Source: Flavobacterium hydrocarbonoxydans (lineage in GTDB: Bacteria; Bacteroidota; Bacteroidia; Flavobacteriales; Flavobacteriaceae). Taken from it: DNA of 64,000 nt. The DNA is taken from assembly GCF_009789235.1 (NCBI RefSeq), contig NZ_WSTB01000004.1:372001-436000 (forward strand), written 5' to 3'. The notes beneath the pieces are model-generated. The model did not search any database, was not told the DNA's origin, and worked only from the letters and a program-made list of their open reading frames with translations. Shown here piece by piece: positions 53,511 to 62,601 of this stretch. Numbering within the stretch: the first letter of the stretch is position 1; the number at the start of each line of letters is the position of its first letter. The translations under genes and the position numbers were made by a program.

Positions 53511-55205
53511 TTATTTTTGTTGACTTCTGAAAAAGTGAGTTTCAAAGATAGTAGAATTCCCTACATTATCGACTACTTCAATTTTTAAATCATTAGCACC
53601 TTCTGCTACTATCCCGTCATCGAATTTATGGGTGATTTTTTTGGTTTTATTATCATATTCAAACAAAATCCATTTTCCGTTTAAGTAACCATTGTACGAT
53701 TTTATTCCGGAAAGATTATCATTAATGCTAAATTGAATAGTTTTCATCTCGCTAATCCATTTGTCCTGAATGGGTTTTAAGATTTTTATCGTTGGTGGAG
53801 TAGTATCGATTGCTAGACCGTATTGGCCTAAAATTTTAGATTTGGCTGTAAAAACAGTTCCTTTTCTTGTAGTGGCAGTATAACCAAAGCTTTTTCCGTT
53901 GAATTTTCCAATAAAAACTTTGTCACGCAACTCCTCGGCATAAGTACTGTCCTGAATGGTGATGGTGAAATTAGAATGTGCCGGAACTGTATCATCATGA
54001 ATGTAAATGCGATTGTTTTTTACATCAAAATTCATTTTGAAATCATTGTAAAATGTTCCTGCCGGCAAAAAAACCGACATATTCTCTTTTTCGAAAATAG
54101 CATCTTTATCGGAATGAATAAAATATTTGGAGGTGTCGGGCTCGGCGCTTACAATTGGTGTTGCGTCATCAAATTCCAGCGGAATGGTAACCGAATTAAT
54201 ATTTCCAAAATAATCTGAAACTTCAATTCTATAAGTAGCACTTAGATTAGGAACTACAGGAATTACGCCATTTAGGGAATCTGTTTTAATGATGCTTAAC
54301 GCAAAAGGTTTTTCCATAAAAAGTTTTTGAATACGCTGCCCTGTTTTTTTGTATTTTGAATAATCAATAAAGGCGTTGATGTAGCGCATTTCATCAAAAG
54401 AATAGGTGCTGAATCGATATTTGTAATTGGGATTTCCATTTAAAAAAGCACTTACATTATAAACACCATTTCTATTATAGGACACGTCATCAAAATCAAC
54501 GGCATTGATTCCAAATCCGATTTTTCCGTTTGCTTTCACTTTATTAACTAAATAAGTGCCGTCTTTTTGCAAAGCCATATTTAGTAATAAGGGCTGTTTA
54601 GACTGATTTACGGTTGTGCCCTCTAAAGGATATACGTAGAGTCCGGAAATAGTAGGTTTTTTATTATCGGCAATTTCTTTATCAAAGCCAAAGAACATTG
54701 GATTTATAACAAATTCAGTTTTGGAATCACGAAATTCAAAATGCAAGTGCGGTCCTTCAGATGAACCGGTATTGCCCGAAAGTGCAATCAATTGTCCTTT
54801 GGTTACGGGTAATTCATCTGGTTTTAGAAACATTTCAATTTCAAAAGATTGTTTTTCATAGTGTGTTTTCTGAACGTAATCCTGAATTGGACCTACTGGA
54901 TTCTGCAAATGGCCGTACACCGAAGTATAACCGTTTGGGTGCGTGATGTAAATACATTTTCCGTTTCCGAAAGTCGAAATTTTAATTCTCGAAACATAGC
55001 CATCCGCTACAGCATAAACATTTAAACCCTCTCGCTGTTTGGTTTTTAAGTCGAAACCAGCATGAAAATGATTTGGGCGTAATTCGCCAAAATTCCCGGA
55101 GAGCTGCATGGGTATATCTAGTGGTGAGCGGAAGTAATCCTGAGGATATTGCGTCTGAGCAAAAATAAAATTACAAAACAATAAAGAAAAAATAGTCAAT
55201 TTCAT
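53511..55205 (-). CDS. M23-family metallopeptidase
   Basis: 564 aa from the ATG at 55205 (MKLTIFSLLFCNFIFAQ), which gives a clean signal peptide; 21 codons upstream remain open. The M23 peptidase core (HFHAGFDLKT, PHLHFEFRD) near the N-terminus has the zinc ligands HxxxD and HxH. The long C-terminal part is made of beta-sandwich domains. It probably cleaves peptidoglycan cross-links in the periplasm or at the surface. Operon with the TonB receptor. Confidence 0.92.
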   Translation of the reverse strand: MKLTIFSLLFCNFIFAQTQYPQDYFRSPLDIPMQLSGNFGELRPNHFHAGFDLKTKQREGLNVYAVADGYVSRIKISTFGNGKCIYITHPNGYTSVYGHLQNPVGPIQDYVQKTHYEKQSFEIEMFLKPDELPVTKGQLIALSGNTGSSEGPHLHFEFRDSKTEFVINPMFFGFDKEIADNKKPTISGLYVYPLEGTTVNQSKQPLLLNMALQKDGTYLVNKVKANGKIGFGINAVDFDDVSYNRNGVYNVSAFLNGNPNYKYRFSTYSFDEMRYINAFIDYSKYKKTGQRIQKLFMEKPFALSIIKTDSLNGVIPVVPNLSATYRIEVSDYFGNINSVTIPLEFDDATPIVSAEPDTSKYFIHSDKDAIFEKENMSVFLPAGTFYNDFKMNFDVKNNRIYIHDDTVPAHSNFTITIQDSTYAEELRDKVFIGKFNGKSFGYTATTRKGTVFTAKSKILGQYGLAIDTTPPTIKILKPIQDKWISEMKTIQFSINDNLSGIKSYNGYLNGKWILFEYDNKTKKITHKFDDGIVAEGANDLKIEVVDNVGNSTIFETHFFRSQQK

Positions 55206-55324
55206 GGGTAAGCTTTTTGCTAAGGTAAAAAAAAGCCTGCAAAAAAGATAATAAAATAATAAAAACACAATTAATTGAATTTCATTTATTTGCTTATTTT
55301 TAATGCAAAAAAATCGATAAAAAA

Positions 55325-55354
55325 TTGCATTAATAAAAAGGAATACTAACTTTG
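55325..55354 (+). promoter_or_regulatory. Promoter of the coiled-coil/zapA operon
   Basis: TTG (55325-55327), 19 bp, then TAACTTTG (55347-55354): a perfect Bacteroidota promoter, 28 bp before the first ATG. Confidence 0.88.
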
Positions 55355-55382
55355 TAGGATTAAGTAATGAATAGGATTTATA

Positions 55383-55673
55383 ATGAGTGTAATTGCCGAA
55401 ATAATTGATACTCTTGAATATAAAGTCGAAAAGCTTTTTTCGAAATTAAAAGGTTTAGAGAAAAATAATCAAGACTTACGATTAGAACTAACAAAAGCTG
55501 CACAAATCATACAAAGACAATCTCAGGAGATTGAGACTTTGAAAAAGCAGTATGATACACTCAAAATAGCCAATTCATTGCTGGGCAGCGATAACAACAA
55601 GAGAGAGACAAAGCTTAAAATAAATTCATTAATTCGCGAAATTGATTACTGTATAGCGCAACTATCAGATTAA
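55383..55673 (+). CDS. Small coiled-coil protein upstream of zapA
   Basis: 96 aa, nearly all predicted coiled coil (KLKGLEKNNQDLRLELTKAA, EIETLKKQYDTLKIANSLL). It resembles the ZapB-like partners of ZapA by size and context. It lies 5 bp upstream of zapA in the same operon, so a role in Z-ring assembly is inferred. Confidence 0.8.
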   Translation: MSVIAEIIDTLEYKVEKLFSKLKGLEKNNQDLRLELTKAAQIIQRQSQEIETLKKQYDTLKIANSLLGSDNNKRETKLKINSLIREIDYCIAQLSD

Positions 55674-55678
55674 ATAAC

Positions 55679-55972
55679 ATGGACGGAAAGCTTAGAATTA
55701 AAATATCAATTGCCGACAGAGTTTACCCATTGACGGTAGAACCGGCTCAGGAAGAAGGGCTTAGAAGCGCTTCCAAAAAAATTGATGCTATGATCAAGCA
55801 ATTCGAAGAAAGTTACGCAGTTCGTGACAAACAAGATGTACTGGCTATGTGCGCTTTGCAATTTGCATCGCAGGTAGAACAGAAACAGATTGATAACGCA
55901 ATAGATGGCGAGGAAACCATCGAAAGAATTGAAAGATTAAATTCGCTTTTGGATCAATATCTCGAAAATTAA
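55679..55972 (+). CDS. zapA: Cell division protein ZapA
   Basis: 97 aa. The N-terminal RIKISIADRVYPLTVEPAQE strand pair, followed by the long C-terminal helix, is the ZapA fold; it bundles FtsZ filaments. Coupled to the coiled-coil gene, and followed by the 6S-like RNA, the same zapA-6S order found in many bacteria. Confidence 0.92.
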   Translation: MDGKLRIKISIADRVYPLTVEPAQEEGLRSASKKIDAMIKQFEESYAVRDKQDVLAMCALQFASQVEQKQIDNAIDGEETIERIERLNSLLDQYLEN

Positions 55973-55996
55973 ACGTTCTTTACAGCAACTAAGATA

Positions 55997-56160
55997 CTGC
56001 CTACATTAGTTCATATTTGGTAAACTCAACACTAACAAATTAGAATGAGCGAATCATCACTACTATAGTATGCCCTGCTTCGGCAAGGAAACTTGAACAG
56101 TGAGTTAGCTCAAAACTTGTCTTTACGAGTTTATTCAAGCAATTAATGTAGGCTTTTTTT
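55997..56160 (+). ncRNA. 6S RNA, 6S-Flavo type
   Basis: A ~165-nt non-coding region between zapA and rny. The closing stem GCCTACATTA/TAATGTAGGC is followed by a T-run. An internal open region in the middle (GAGCGAATCATCACTACTAT and the complementary side) and a CCCTGCTTCGGCAAGG tip hairpin make an extended rod like 6S RNA, which mimics an open promoter to sequester RNA polymerase. Position after zapA supports the call; 6S-Flavo is a known Bacteroidota variant. Confidence 0.85.
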
Positions 56161-56180
56161 ATATATAAATTTTAACAAAC

Positions 56181-57743
56181 ATGGACATCATAACGATCAT
56201 TATTTCAGGTATAATAGGCATTTCAGCAGGTTTTGGAATCGCTAAAATTATCGAAAAAAGCAATATTTCTAACTTAATCAAAAACGCAAAAAAAGAAGCA
56301 GCCTCTATTTTAAAAGATGCTAATTTAGAAGCCGAGAATATCAAAAAAGATAAAATTCTTCAGGCTAAAGAGCGTTTTATAGAACTAAAATCAGAACACG
56401 AACAAGTGATTTTGTCAAGAGACAAAAAAGTAGCTGAAGTAGAAAAAAGAGTTCGCGATAAAGAATCTCAAATTTCAAATGAGCTTTCTAAAGCTAAAAA
56501 AGTAAACGACGATTTTGAGGCTAAAACACTAGAGTACTCTAACAAAATTGAAGTTTTAGACAAAAAACAAGCTGAAGTTGATAAATTACACAAAAGTCAA
56601 TTACAACAATTAGAAGTGATTTCAGGTCTTTCTGCCGAAGAAGCAAAAGAGCAATTGGTCGAAGGTTTGAAAGCGGAAGCGAAGAGCAAGGCAATGTCGC
56701 ATATTCAGGATACTATTGAAGAAGCAAAACTGACTGCACAACAAGAAGCTAAGAAAATCATTATCAATACCATTCAAAGAGTTGGAACTGAAGAAGCAGT
56801 TGAGAATTGCGTTTCTGTTTTTAATATTGAATCTGACGATGTAAAAGGTAGAATTATTGGTCGTGAAGGACGTAACATTAGAGCGCTTGAAGCCGCTACA
56901 GGAGTAGAAATCATTGTTGATGATACACCAGAAGCCATTATCCTTTCTTGTTTTGATCCTGTTCGTAGAGAGATTGCCCGTTTATCATTACACAAATTAG
57001 TAACCGATGGACGTATTCACCCGGCTAGAATCGAAGAAGTTGTTGCTAAAACAGCGAAACAAATTGATGACGAAATTATCGAGGTTGGTAAACGTACGGT
57101 TATCGACTTAGGAATTCACGGTTTACATCCAGAATTGATAAAAGTGGTAGGTAGAATGAAATACCGTTCTTCTTACGGACAAAACTTATTACAGCACTCA
57201 AGAGAGGTTTCTAAACTTTGTGGTATCATGGCGGCCGAACTTGGCTTGAACGTAAAATTAGCCAAAAGAGCTGGTTTATTACACGATATTGGTAAAGTTC
57301 CGGATACCGAAAGTGATTTACCTCACGCATTATTAGGGATGCAATGGGCTGAGAAATACGGTGAAAAAGAAGAAGTTTGTAACGCAATTGGAGCTCACCA
57401 CGACGAGATCGAAATGAAGTCATTGCTTTCTCCTATTATTCAGGTTTGTGATGCTATTTCAGGGGCTAGACCAGGCGCAAGACGTCAGGTTTTAGATTCT
57501 TATATTCAGCGTTTGAAAGATCTTGAAGAAGTAGCTTATGGATTTGGCGGTGTTAAAAATGCTTACGCAATTCAGGCGGGTAGAGAACTTCGTGTAATTG
57601 TTGAGAGTGAAAAAGTTTCGGATGAAAATGCTGCAAACTTATCTTTCGAAATTTCACAAAAAATACAAACCGAAATGACTTATCCAGGTCAGGTAAAAGT
57701 AACGGTAATCAGAGAAACCAGAGCAGTAAATATTGCGAAGTAA
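56181..57743 (+). CDS. rny: Ribonuclease Y
   Basis: 520 aa. An N-terminal membrane helix ([19 protein letters not shown]), a long coiled coil to ~residue 200, a KH domain ([20 protein letters not shown]) and an HD hydrolase domain ([10 protein letters not shown]) complete the family architecture. It is a membrane-anchored endoribonuclease that starts mRNA decay. It follows the 6S-like RNA by 20 bp and ends in a strong terminator. Confidence 0.96.
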   Translation: MDIITIIISGIIGISAGFGIAKIIEKSNISNLIKNAKKEAASILKDANLEAENIKKDKILQAKERFIELKSEHEQVILSRDKKVAEVEKRVRDKESQISNELSKAKKVNDDFEAKTLEYSNKIEVLDKKQAEVDKLHKSQLQQLEVISGLSAEEAKEQLVEGLKAEAKSKAMSHIQDTIEEAKLTAQQEAKKIIINTIQRVGTEEAVENCVSVFNIESDDVKGRIIGREGRNIRALEAATGVEIIVDDTPEAIILSCFDPVRREIARLSLHKLVTDGRIHPARIEEVVAKTAKQIDDEIIEVGKRTVIDLGIHGLHPELIKVVGRMKYRSSYGQNLLQHSREVSKLCGIMAAELGLNVKLAKRAGLLHDIGKVPDTESDLPHALLGMQWAEKYGEKEEVCNAIGAHHDEIEMKSLLSPIIQVCDAISGARPGARRQVLDSYIQRLKDLEEVAYGFGGVKNAYAIQAGRELRVIVESEKVSDENAANLSFEISQKIQTEMTYPGQVKVTVIRETRAVNIAK

Positions 57744-57758
57744 TTTCTTTTAATTTCC

Positions 57759-57806
57759 TAAAATAACAAAGGCTGTCTCAAAAAGACAGCCTTTGTTATT
57801 TTAGGA
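57759..57806. terminator. Bidirectional terminator between rny and the PAS kinase gene
   Basis: A 22-bp perfect stem (CCTAAAATAACAAAGGCTGT then CT) with a 5-nt A-rich loop separates two convergent genes. Confidence 0.93.
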
Positions 57807-57836
57807 ATAATTCATTAGTAAAAAGAATAGTATTGG

Positions 57837-59366
57837 CTACAAAACATCATTAAAAACAATTTTAAAGGTAGAGCCTACACCAACTTCACTTTCGACCGAA
57901 ACGGTTCCCTGCATCGCTTCTATTTGATTTTTGGTAATGTATAAACCAATTCCGCGTGCCTCAACATGTTTATGAAACGTTTTGTACATTCCGAATAACA
58001 ATTCACCATGACGTTTCAGGTCAATTCCTAATCCGTTATCTTTAATTTTTAGCGCTTTGTGGCCGTCTGGTTCGATTGCGAAATCAAACACAATCACAGG
58101 GTCTCGATCAGGATGTGCGTACTTTAAAGCATTGGTGGTAAAATTCAATAAAACACTTTCGAGATAAGCAGGATTGAAATTAATAGTTAGATATTCCGGA
58201 ACATTATTGATTATGGTAAATTCAGTTTGATTCGAATTGACACATCCTTTCATGGTGGCAATTGTTTTATTGATATACTGACATAATTTTAAAGGTTCCA
58301 CAACAATATTCAGATTGCTTTGTGTTTTTACAATCTGAGTCAAATTTGAAATGGTATCGTTTAGATTATTAGAAACAGTACGAAGATGCCCTAACATTTC
58401 ATCAAAATTTTCTTTTTTGGTATCAGCATCCATAAAATCCAGAATCGATTTGATATTGCCTGCCTGAGTAATAAGATTATGCGAAACGATATGCGAGAAA
58501 TTAAGCAGGCGACTATTTTGATCGCTGTATAATTTCATGGTTTTTATGAGCTCTAACTCTTTTTCTTTTTGTGCCGAAATATCAGTATGTGTACCAATTA
58601 CTCGTAATGGAGAACCACTCGCATCACGCTCGATAACTTTACCTCTGTCCAGAATCCATTTGTATTTTCCGCTGGAAGTCATTACTCTGTGGTAATTCTC
58701 GTAAAATGGAATTTTATTATCAAAATGCTCGTGAATGTCCGAGTAATATTTTTCCAGATCGTCAGGATGTACAATTTTATCCCAGCGTTCCGGATTATCC
58801 AGTACATCAGCCGAATCTAATTCTAATATTTTAAGAGAAAGAGACGAATAAAAAACACTATTGGTCACCATATCCCAATCCCAAATTCCAACAGTTGAAG
58901 CTTCTAAAGCAAATTGAAATCGTTCTTCTGAGAATTTTAGCTTTAACTGCTGCTCTTTAAAAACGGTGATATCCGAAACATATCCAAAAAAAACGGTGTT
59001 CCCGTCTGTATGACGTTCCGGTTTTGAAAATACTTTAAACCATCGCAATCCTTTTTTGGGAAGTGTCGCTCTAAATTCGTATTCCCAAGGGGTAAGGTCT
59101 CGTTTTGCTTTGAAAAGGGTTTCAAAAAAACGTTTCCGGTCCAGATGCAAAACCCTGCCGTGAATGATTAATTCGGTTGATTTTGTAAATTCAGCATCAG
59201 ATAATTCGAAAATTTCCTCAACAGATTTACTTAAAAACGGAAAAGAATATTGATTATTATCATCAATAATCAGCTGAAAAAAAACATCCGGAATTTCAGC
59301 AAATAATTTTTTATAGAAGCCATTTACTTTTAAACAGTCATCATTTTCATATAAATCAAAAACCAT
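57837..59366 (-). CDS. PAS-domain sensor histidine kinase
   Basis: 509 aa. Two PAS/PAC modules (~20-135 and ~140-270; GYVSDITVFKEQ and GTHTDISAQKEKE are PAC ends), no membrane segments, then the phospho-His box IVSHNLITQAGN with His296 and an HATPase domain with GLGIDLKRHG and GVGSTFKIVF. The SHNL box is a variant of HisKA seen in Bacteroidota kinases. It is cytoplasmic, so it senses an internal signal. No response regulator is adjacent, so it is an orphan kinase. Confidence 0.9.
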   Translation of the reverse strand: MVFDLYENDDCLKVNGFYKKLFAEIPDVFFQLIIDDNNQYSFPFLSKSVEEIFELSDAEFTKSTELIIHGRVLHLDRKRFFETLFKAKRDLTPWEYEFRATLPKKGLRWFKVFSKPERHTDGNTVFFGYVSDITVFKEQQLKLKFSEERFQFALEASTVGIWDWDMVTNSVFYSSLSLKILELDSADVLDNPERWDKIVHPDDLEKYYSDIHEHFDNKIPFYENYHRVMTSSGKYKWILDRGKVIERDASGSPLRVIGTHTDISAQKEKELELIKTMKLYSDQNSRLLNFSHIVSHNLITQAGNIKSILDFMDADTKKENFDEMLGHLRTVSNNLNDTISNLTQIVKTQSNLNIVVEPLKLCQYINKTIATMKGCVNSNQTEFTIINNVPEYLTINFNPAYLESVLLNFTTNALKYAHPDRDPVIVFDFAIEPDGHKALKIKDNGLGIDLKRHGELLFGMYKTFHKHVEARGIGLYITKNQIEAMQGTVSVESEVGVGSTFKIVFNDVL

Positions 59367-59508
59367 ATTCTACTGTATAAAGTGATTATTCTTTAAAACA
59401 TTCCATCAAATAGCGAAGAAAAATTCGATAAAATGATTTAATACAAAATATCACACAAGATAATTCTTTTTTAAAACATAAGAAAGTGTTTAACACGATT
59501 TTACACAG

Positions 59509-60405
59509 CTATTTTCGGGGATGAAAAGTCTGCATAACTTCTTTTAAAAAACTTCGGTCCAGATGCACGTAAATCTCTGTAGTTGTTATAGATTCATGTC
59601 CTAACATCAGTTGAATCGAACGCAAATCGGCTCCGTTTTCGAGCAAATGAGTAGCAAATGAATGACGTAATGTATGCGGACTAATGTTTTTATGCAAGCC
59701 AATTTTGACTGCCAAATCTTTGATAATGGTAAAAATCATGGCTCTGGTAAGCTGATTGCCTCTGCGGTTTAAAAACAAGGTATCTTCATTTCCTTTTTTG
59801 ATAACCTGATGTACCCGAACCGTATCCTGATAGAGTTCTATAAACTTTTGGGTGTGTTCGCCAATAGGTACAAATCGCTCTTTATTGCCTTTTCCGGTAA
59901 TTTTTACAAATCCTTCCTCAAAAAACAAATCAGATATTTTGAGAGTTACCAATTCTGAAACCCGCAAACCACAGCCATATAAGGTTTCCAGCATGGCACG
60001 ATTACGTTCGCCTTCGTTCGAACTTAAATCTATGGCGGCAATAAGCCTGTCGATTTCCTGAATAGATAAAGTGTCCGGGAGTTTACGGCCCGTTTTGGGT
60101 GTTTCGATTAGTTCTAATGGATTATCATTACGGTAATCCTCGAAAACCAAATAGCTAAAAAAACTTTTTAAACCCGAAATAATTCTGGCCTGCGAGCGCG
60201 GATTGACTTCTTTTGAAACCGCATAAATAAATTCCTGAACGGTATCTTCCTTAATTTTTACCGGAGAAATTTCTATCTGATTAGTTTCCAGAAAAAGACA
60301 CAATCGCTCAATATCAAAACTATAATTCTCGATGGTGTTTTTAGACAGTCCTCTTTCGATTCGCAAATACGATTGATAGTCTTTTATATATCGGTTCCAG
60401 TTCAT
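59509..60405 (-). CDS. xerD: Site-specific tyrosine recombinase XerD
   Basis: 298 aa from the ATG at 60405 (MNWNRYIKDYQSYLRIERGL), exactly the usual XerD length. Catalytic residues are visible: Arg in YGCGLRVSE, HTLRHSFATHLL (HxxR), GHESITTTEIYVHL with Tyr279. It resolves chromosome dimers at dif with FtsK. It is the only recombinase in the window; location among housekeeping genes and length argue for a core gene, not an island integrase. Confidence 0.92.
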   Translation of the reverse strand: MNWNRYIKDYQSYLRIERGLSKNTIENYSFDIERLCLFLETNQIEISPVKIKEDTVQEFIYAVSKEVNPRSQARIISGLKSFFSYLVFEDYRNDNPLELIETPKTGRKLPDTLSIQEIDRLIAAIDLSSNEGERNRAMLETLYGCGLRVSELVTLKISDLFFEEGFVKITGKGNKERFVPIGEHTQKFIELYQDTVRVHQVIKKGNEDTLFLNRRGNQLTRAMIFTIIKDLAVKIGLHKNISPHTLRHSFATHLLENGADLRSIQLMLGHESITTTEIYVHLDRSFLKEVMQTFHPRK

Positions 60406-60432
60406 GTTTACAAAGTAAAGAATTTTAAGCAT

Positions 60433-60463
60433 AAAAAAACCTTCCGGATTAGGGAAGGTTTTT
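60433..60463. terminator. Terminator after the OMP gene
   Basis: The stem ACCTTCC/GGAAGGT with flanking A- and T-runs lies between the OMP gene at 60486 and xerD. Confidence 0.85.
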
Positions 60464-60485
60464 AGTAATATATTTTATTCTAAGA

Positions 60486-61115
60486 TTAGAATTTATATCC
60501 TACAGATAATGAGAAAACACTGTTTTGAACACTAACATCATCAACATCAAATTCTTCAGCATCTTCAGTTTCTACAATATTTGAAAGACCTAAATTATAA
60601 CGAAGGCCAACTGAAAGATTTTCGGTAAAATCATATCCAGCACCAAAGTTAACACCAAAGTCAATTGATTTGTAACCATCTTTTACATCCTCATTTTCTG
60701 AGTAAGATTCTCCCATAAAGCTACCACTGTAATCATCTTTGGCACTTAATAAGAAACCAATTTGTGGACCTGCCTCAACAGTAAATTTTTCTGTAACGTA
60801 AAATTTAGCCATTACAGGGATATTTAAATAAGCTAATTTTAATTTACCTTCTTCGAATGAATCAAATTCTGGCTCAGAAAAATCATATTTAGCTCCTTGG
60901 GCAGAATATAAAAGTTCCGGTTGAATGGAGAATTTGTCTGTTAATTTAATTTCAGCAAAACCACCAACGTGAAAACCTACTAGCGATTCAGTACCTACAA
61001 CATCGCCTGTTTGGTTAGCAATGTTAAGACCAGCTTTTACTCCAAATTTAACTTCTTGTGCATTGGTATATGCAAAAGCCAATACTGCCGCAGCAGTCAT
61101 AATAATTTTTTTCAT
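60486..61115 (-). CDS. Outer-membrane beta-barrel protein (porin family)
   Basis: 209 aa from the ATG at 61115. Signal peptide IIMTAAAVLAFAYTNAQ; then an eight-stranded barrel of the OMP_b-brl_2 type (FGVKAGLNIANQTGD, KFSIQPELLYSAQGA, VEAGPQIGFLLSAKDD, terminal FSLSVGYKF). The acidic loop (SENEDVKDGYK) faces outwards. It is a paralogue of the next gene in opposite orientation; a TATATTTG -7 box on the minus strand lies at 61143-61150. Confidence 0.9.
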   Translation of the reverse strand: MKKIIMTAAAVLAFAYTNAQEVKFGVKAGLNIANQTGDVVGTESLVGFHVGGFAEIKLTDKFSIQPELLYSAQGAKYDFSEPEFDSFEEGKLKLAYLNIPVMAKFYVTEKFTVEAGPQIGFLLSAKDDYSGSFMGESYSENEDVKDGYKSIDFGVNFGAGYDFTENLSVGLRYNLGLSNIVETEDAEEFDVDDVSVQNSVFSLSVGYKF

Positions 61116-61364
61116 TACAATTTGTTTTTGGGTTATAATGGTCAAATATAGAATTATACTTAATAAAAAAAATATTTTTTATTAATAAAAATAGTAGTAA
61201 TTGAGGCAAAACTGCTGATTTTAAGTAAATTACTGATTTACAAGGATTTATCACTTAATAAAACAATAACCCAACTTCCCTTATTAAAAAAAGAATAAAA
61301 AACAGCTGTGGAAATTCTTAAAAAAAATAAAACAATACTATAACATACTAAATGTAGAATTATG

Positions 61365-61372
61365 TAGTTTTG
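61365..61372 (+). promoter_or_regulatory. -7 box upstream of the second OMP gene
   Basis: TAGTTTTG matches TAnnTTTG, 41 bp before the ATG at 61414. The region 61116-61413 is otherwise AT-rich and non-coding, holding the divergent promoters of both OMP genes. Confidence 0.55.
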
Positions 61373-61413
61373 AATTATAACTAAATATAAAATCAAATAT
61401 TAAAAAAACATTT

Positions 61414-61974
61414 ATGAAAAAGATACTTTTAGCAGCTGTATTGTTCATAGCAACAGCAGCAACAACACAAGCGCAATTATTAAAAATTGGGGTAAAAGCA
61501 GGGGTAAACTTTGCTAATCAAACTGGGGATGCTAGTTTTGATGGAATTGAACTTGATAAAGAAGGTATTACAAGTTATCACGCAGGTTTAGTAGCCGAGT
61601 TAAAACTACTAGATCGTTTTTCTATTCAACCGGAGCTTTTATACTCTACTCAGGGCGCAAGTTATAAAGAAGCTGGAGAAGAATTTAAAAAAGAATTAGG
61701 TTATTTATCTATCCCTGTAATGGCAAAAATTTATTTAAGTGATTCTTTTAGTTTAGAAGCAGGACCACAGGCTTCTTTTTTATTAAGCGAAAAAGATGAT
61801 TTTGATCCTTATGATGCAGAAACTTTCGAATTTGGAGTGAACTTTGGTTTAGGATTTAAAATTACTGAGAATATTTTTGTTCAAGGACGTTATAATTTAG
61901 GTTTAACTGAAGCTTCTAAGTATGCAGATGTTAAAAACTCCACAGTACAACTTTCTGCTGGATTCATGTTCTAA
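61414..61974 (+). CDS. Outer-membrane beta-barrel protein, paralogue
   Basis: 186 aa. Signal peptide ILLAAVLFIATAATTQAQ, then the same barrel pattern as 60486-61115 (IGVKAGVNFANQTGD, RFSIQPELLYSTQGA, SLEAGPQASFLLSEKDD) with a shorter acidic loop. The two genes are divergent copies of one ancestor. Its own terminator follows. Confidence 0.9.
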   Translation: MKKILLAAVLFIATAATTQAQLLKIGVKAGVNFANQTGDASFDGIELDKEGITSYHAGLVAELKLLDRFSIQPELLYSTQGASYKEAGEEFKKELGYLSIPVMAKIYLSDSFSLEAGPQASFLLSEKDDFDPYDAETFEFGVNFGLGFKITENIFVQGRYNLGLTEASKYADVKNSTVQLSAGFMF

Positions 61975-61995
61975 AAATAATCACATAGTTTTATA

Positions 61996-62030
61996 AAAAC
62001 CGTTCTAATTATTAGAACGGTTTTTTTATT
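61996..62030 (+). terminator. Rho-independent terminator
   Basis: AAAACCGTTCTAA pairs with TTAGAACGGTTTT, followed by a T-run. It ends the second OMP gene. Confidence 0.9.
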
Positions 62031-62082
62031 TTTACAAAGTTCAATCGCTATTTATTAAAGAAAATTATAATCAGTCTAAAAC

Positions 62083-62499
62083 ATGAAAATCGCCATAATC
62101 AACGGTCCCAATTTGAATCTGTTAGGAAAAAGAGAACCAGAAGTGTACGGAAGTCAAACTTTTGAAGACTATTTTGCGATGTTGCAGAAAAAATTCATGA
62201 ACGTAGAATTGTATTATTTTCAAAGTAATATTGAAGGTGAATTAATCAGTAAAATTCAGGAATATGGTTTTTCGTATGATGGTATTATTTTGAATGCAGG
62301 AGCTTATACACACACTTCTGTAGGCATTGGCGATGCGATGAAAGCCATTACGACTCCGGTAATCGAAGTACATATTTCGAATACGTATGCGCGTGAAAGC
62401 TTCAGACATCAGTCGTATTTGTCCGGAAATGCTAAAGGCGTTATTTTAGGTTTTGGTTTAAAAAGCTACGAATTGGCTATTCAGTCTTTCTTTTTGTAG
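62083..62499 (+). CDS. aroQ: Type II 3-dehydroquinate dehydratase
   Basis: 138 aa, the standard length of the dodecameric type II enzyme in the shikimate pathway. Motifs: INGPNLNLLGKREPEVYG with the catalytic Tyr, LNAGAYTHTSVG, and VHISNTYARESFRHQSYLSG with the catalytic His. Elsewhere in flavobacteria it lies close to xerD; here the two OMP genes sit between them. Confidence 0.96.
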   Translation: MKIAIINGPNLNLLGKREPEVYGSQTFEDYFAMLQKKFMNVELYYFQSNIEGELISKIQEYGFSYDGIILNAGAYTHTSVGIGDAMKAITTPVIEVHISNTYARESFRHQSYLSGNAKGVILGFGLKSYELAIQSFFL

Positions 62500-62601
62500 T
62501 AGTTAGAACTTTAATTTATAATTACGCAGTTAAGCAGATTTAACTTTTTTTTAATAACCTCATATTGAAGTTATTCTATTTTTGTGAAAGAAAAAACTTT
62601 C

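Noticed and set aside
59509..60405. xerD as the integrase of the eCIS island
   Set aside because: Length, motifs and neighbourhood (aroQ side) fit the chromosomal XerD, and it is 25 kb away from the eCIS.
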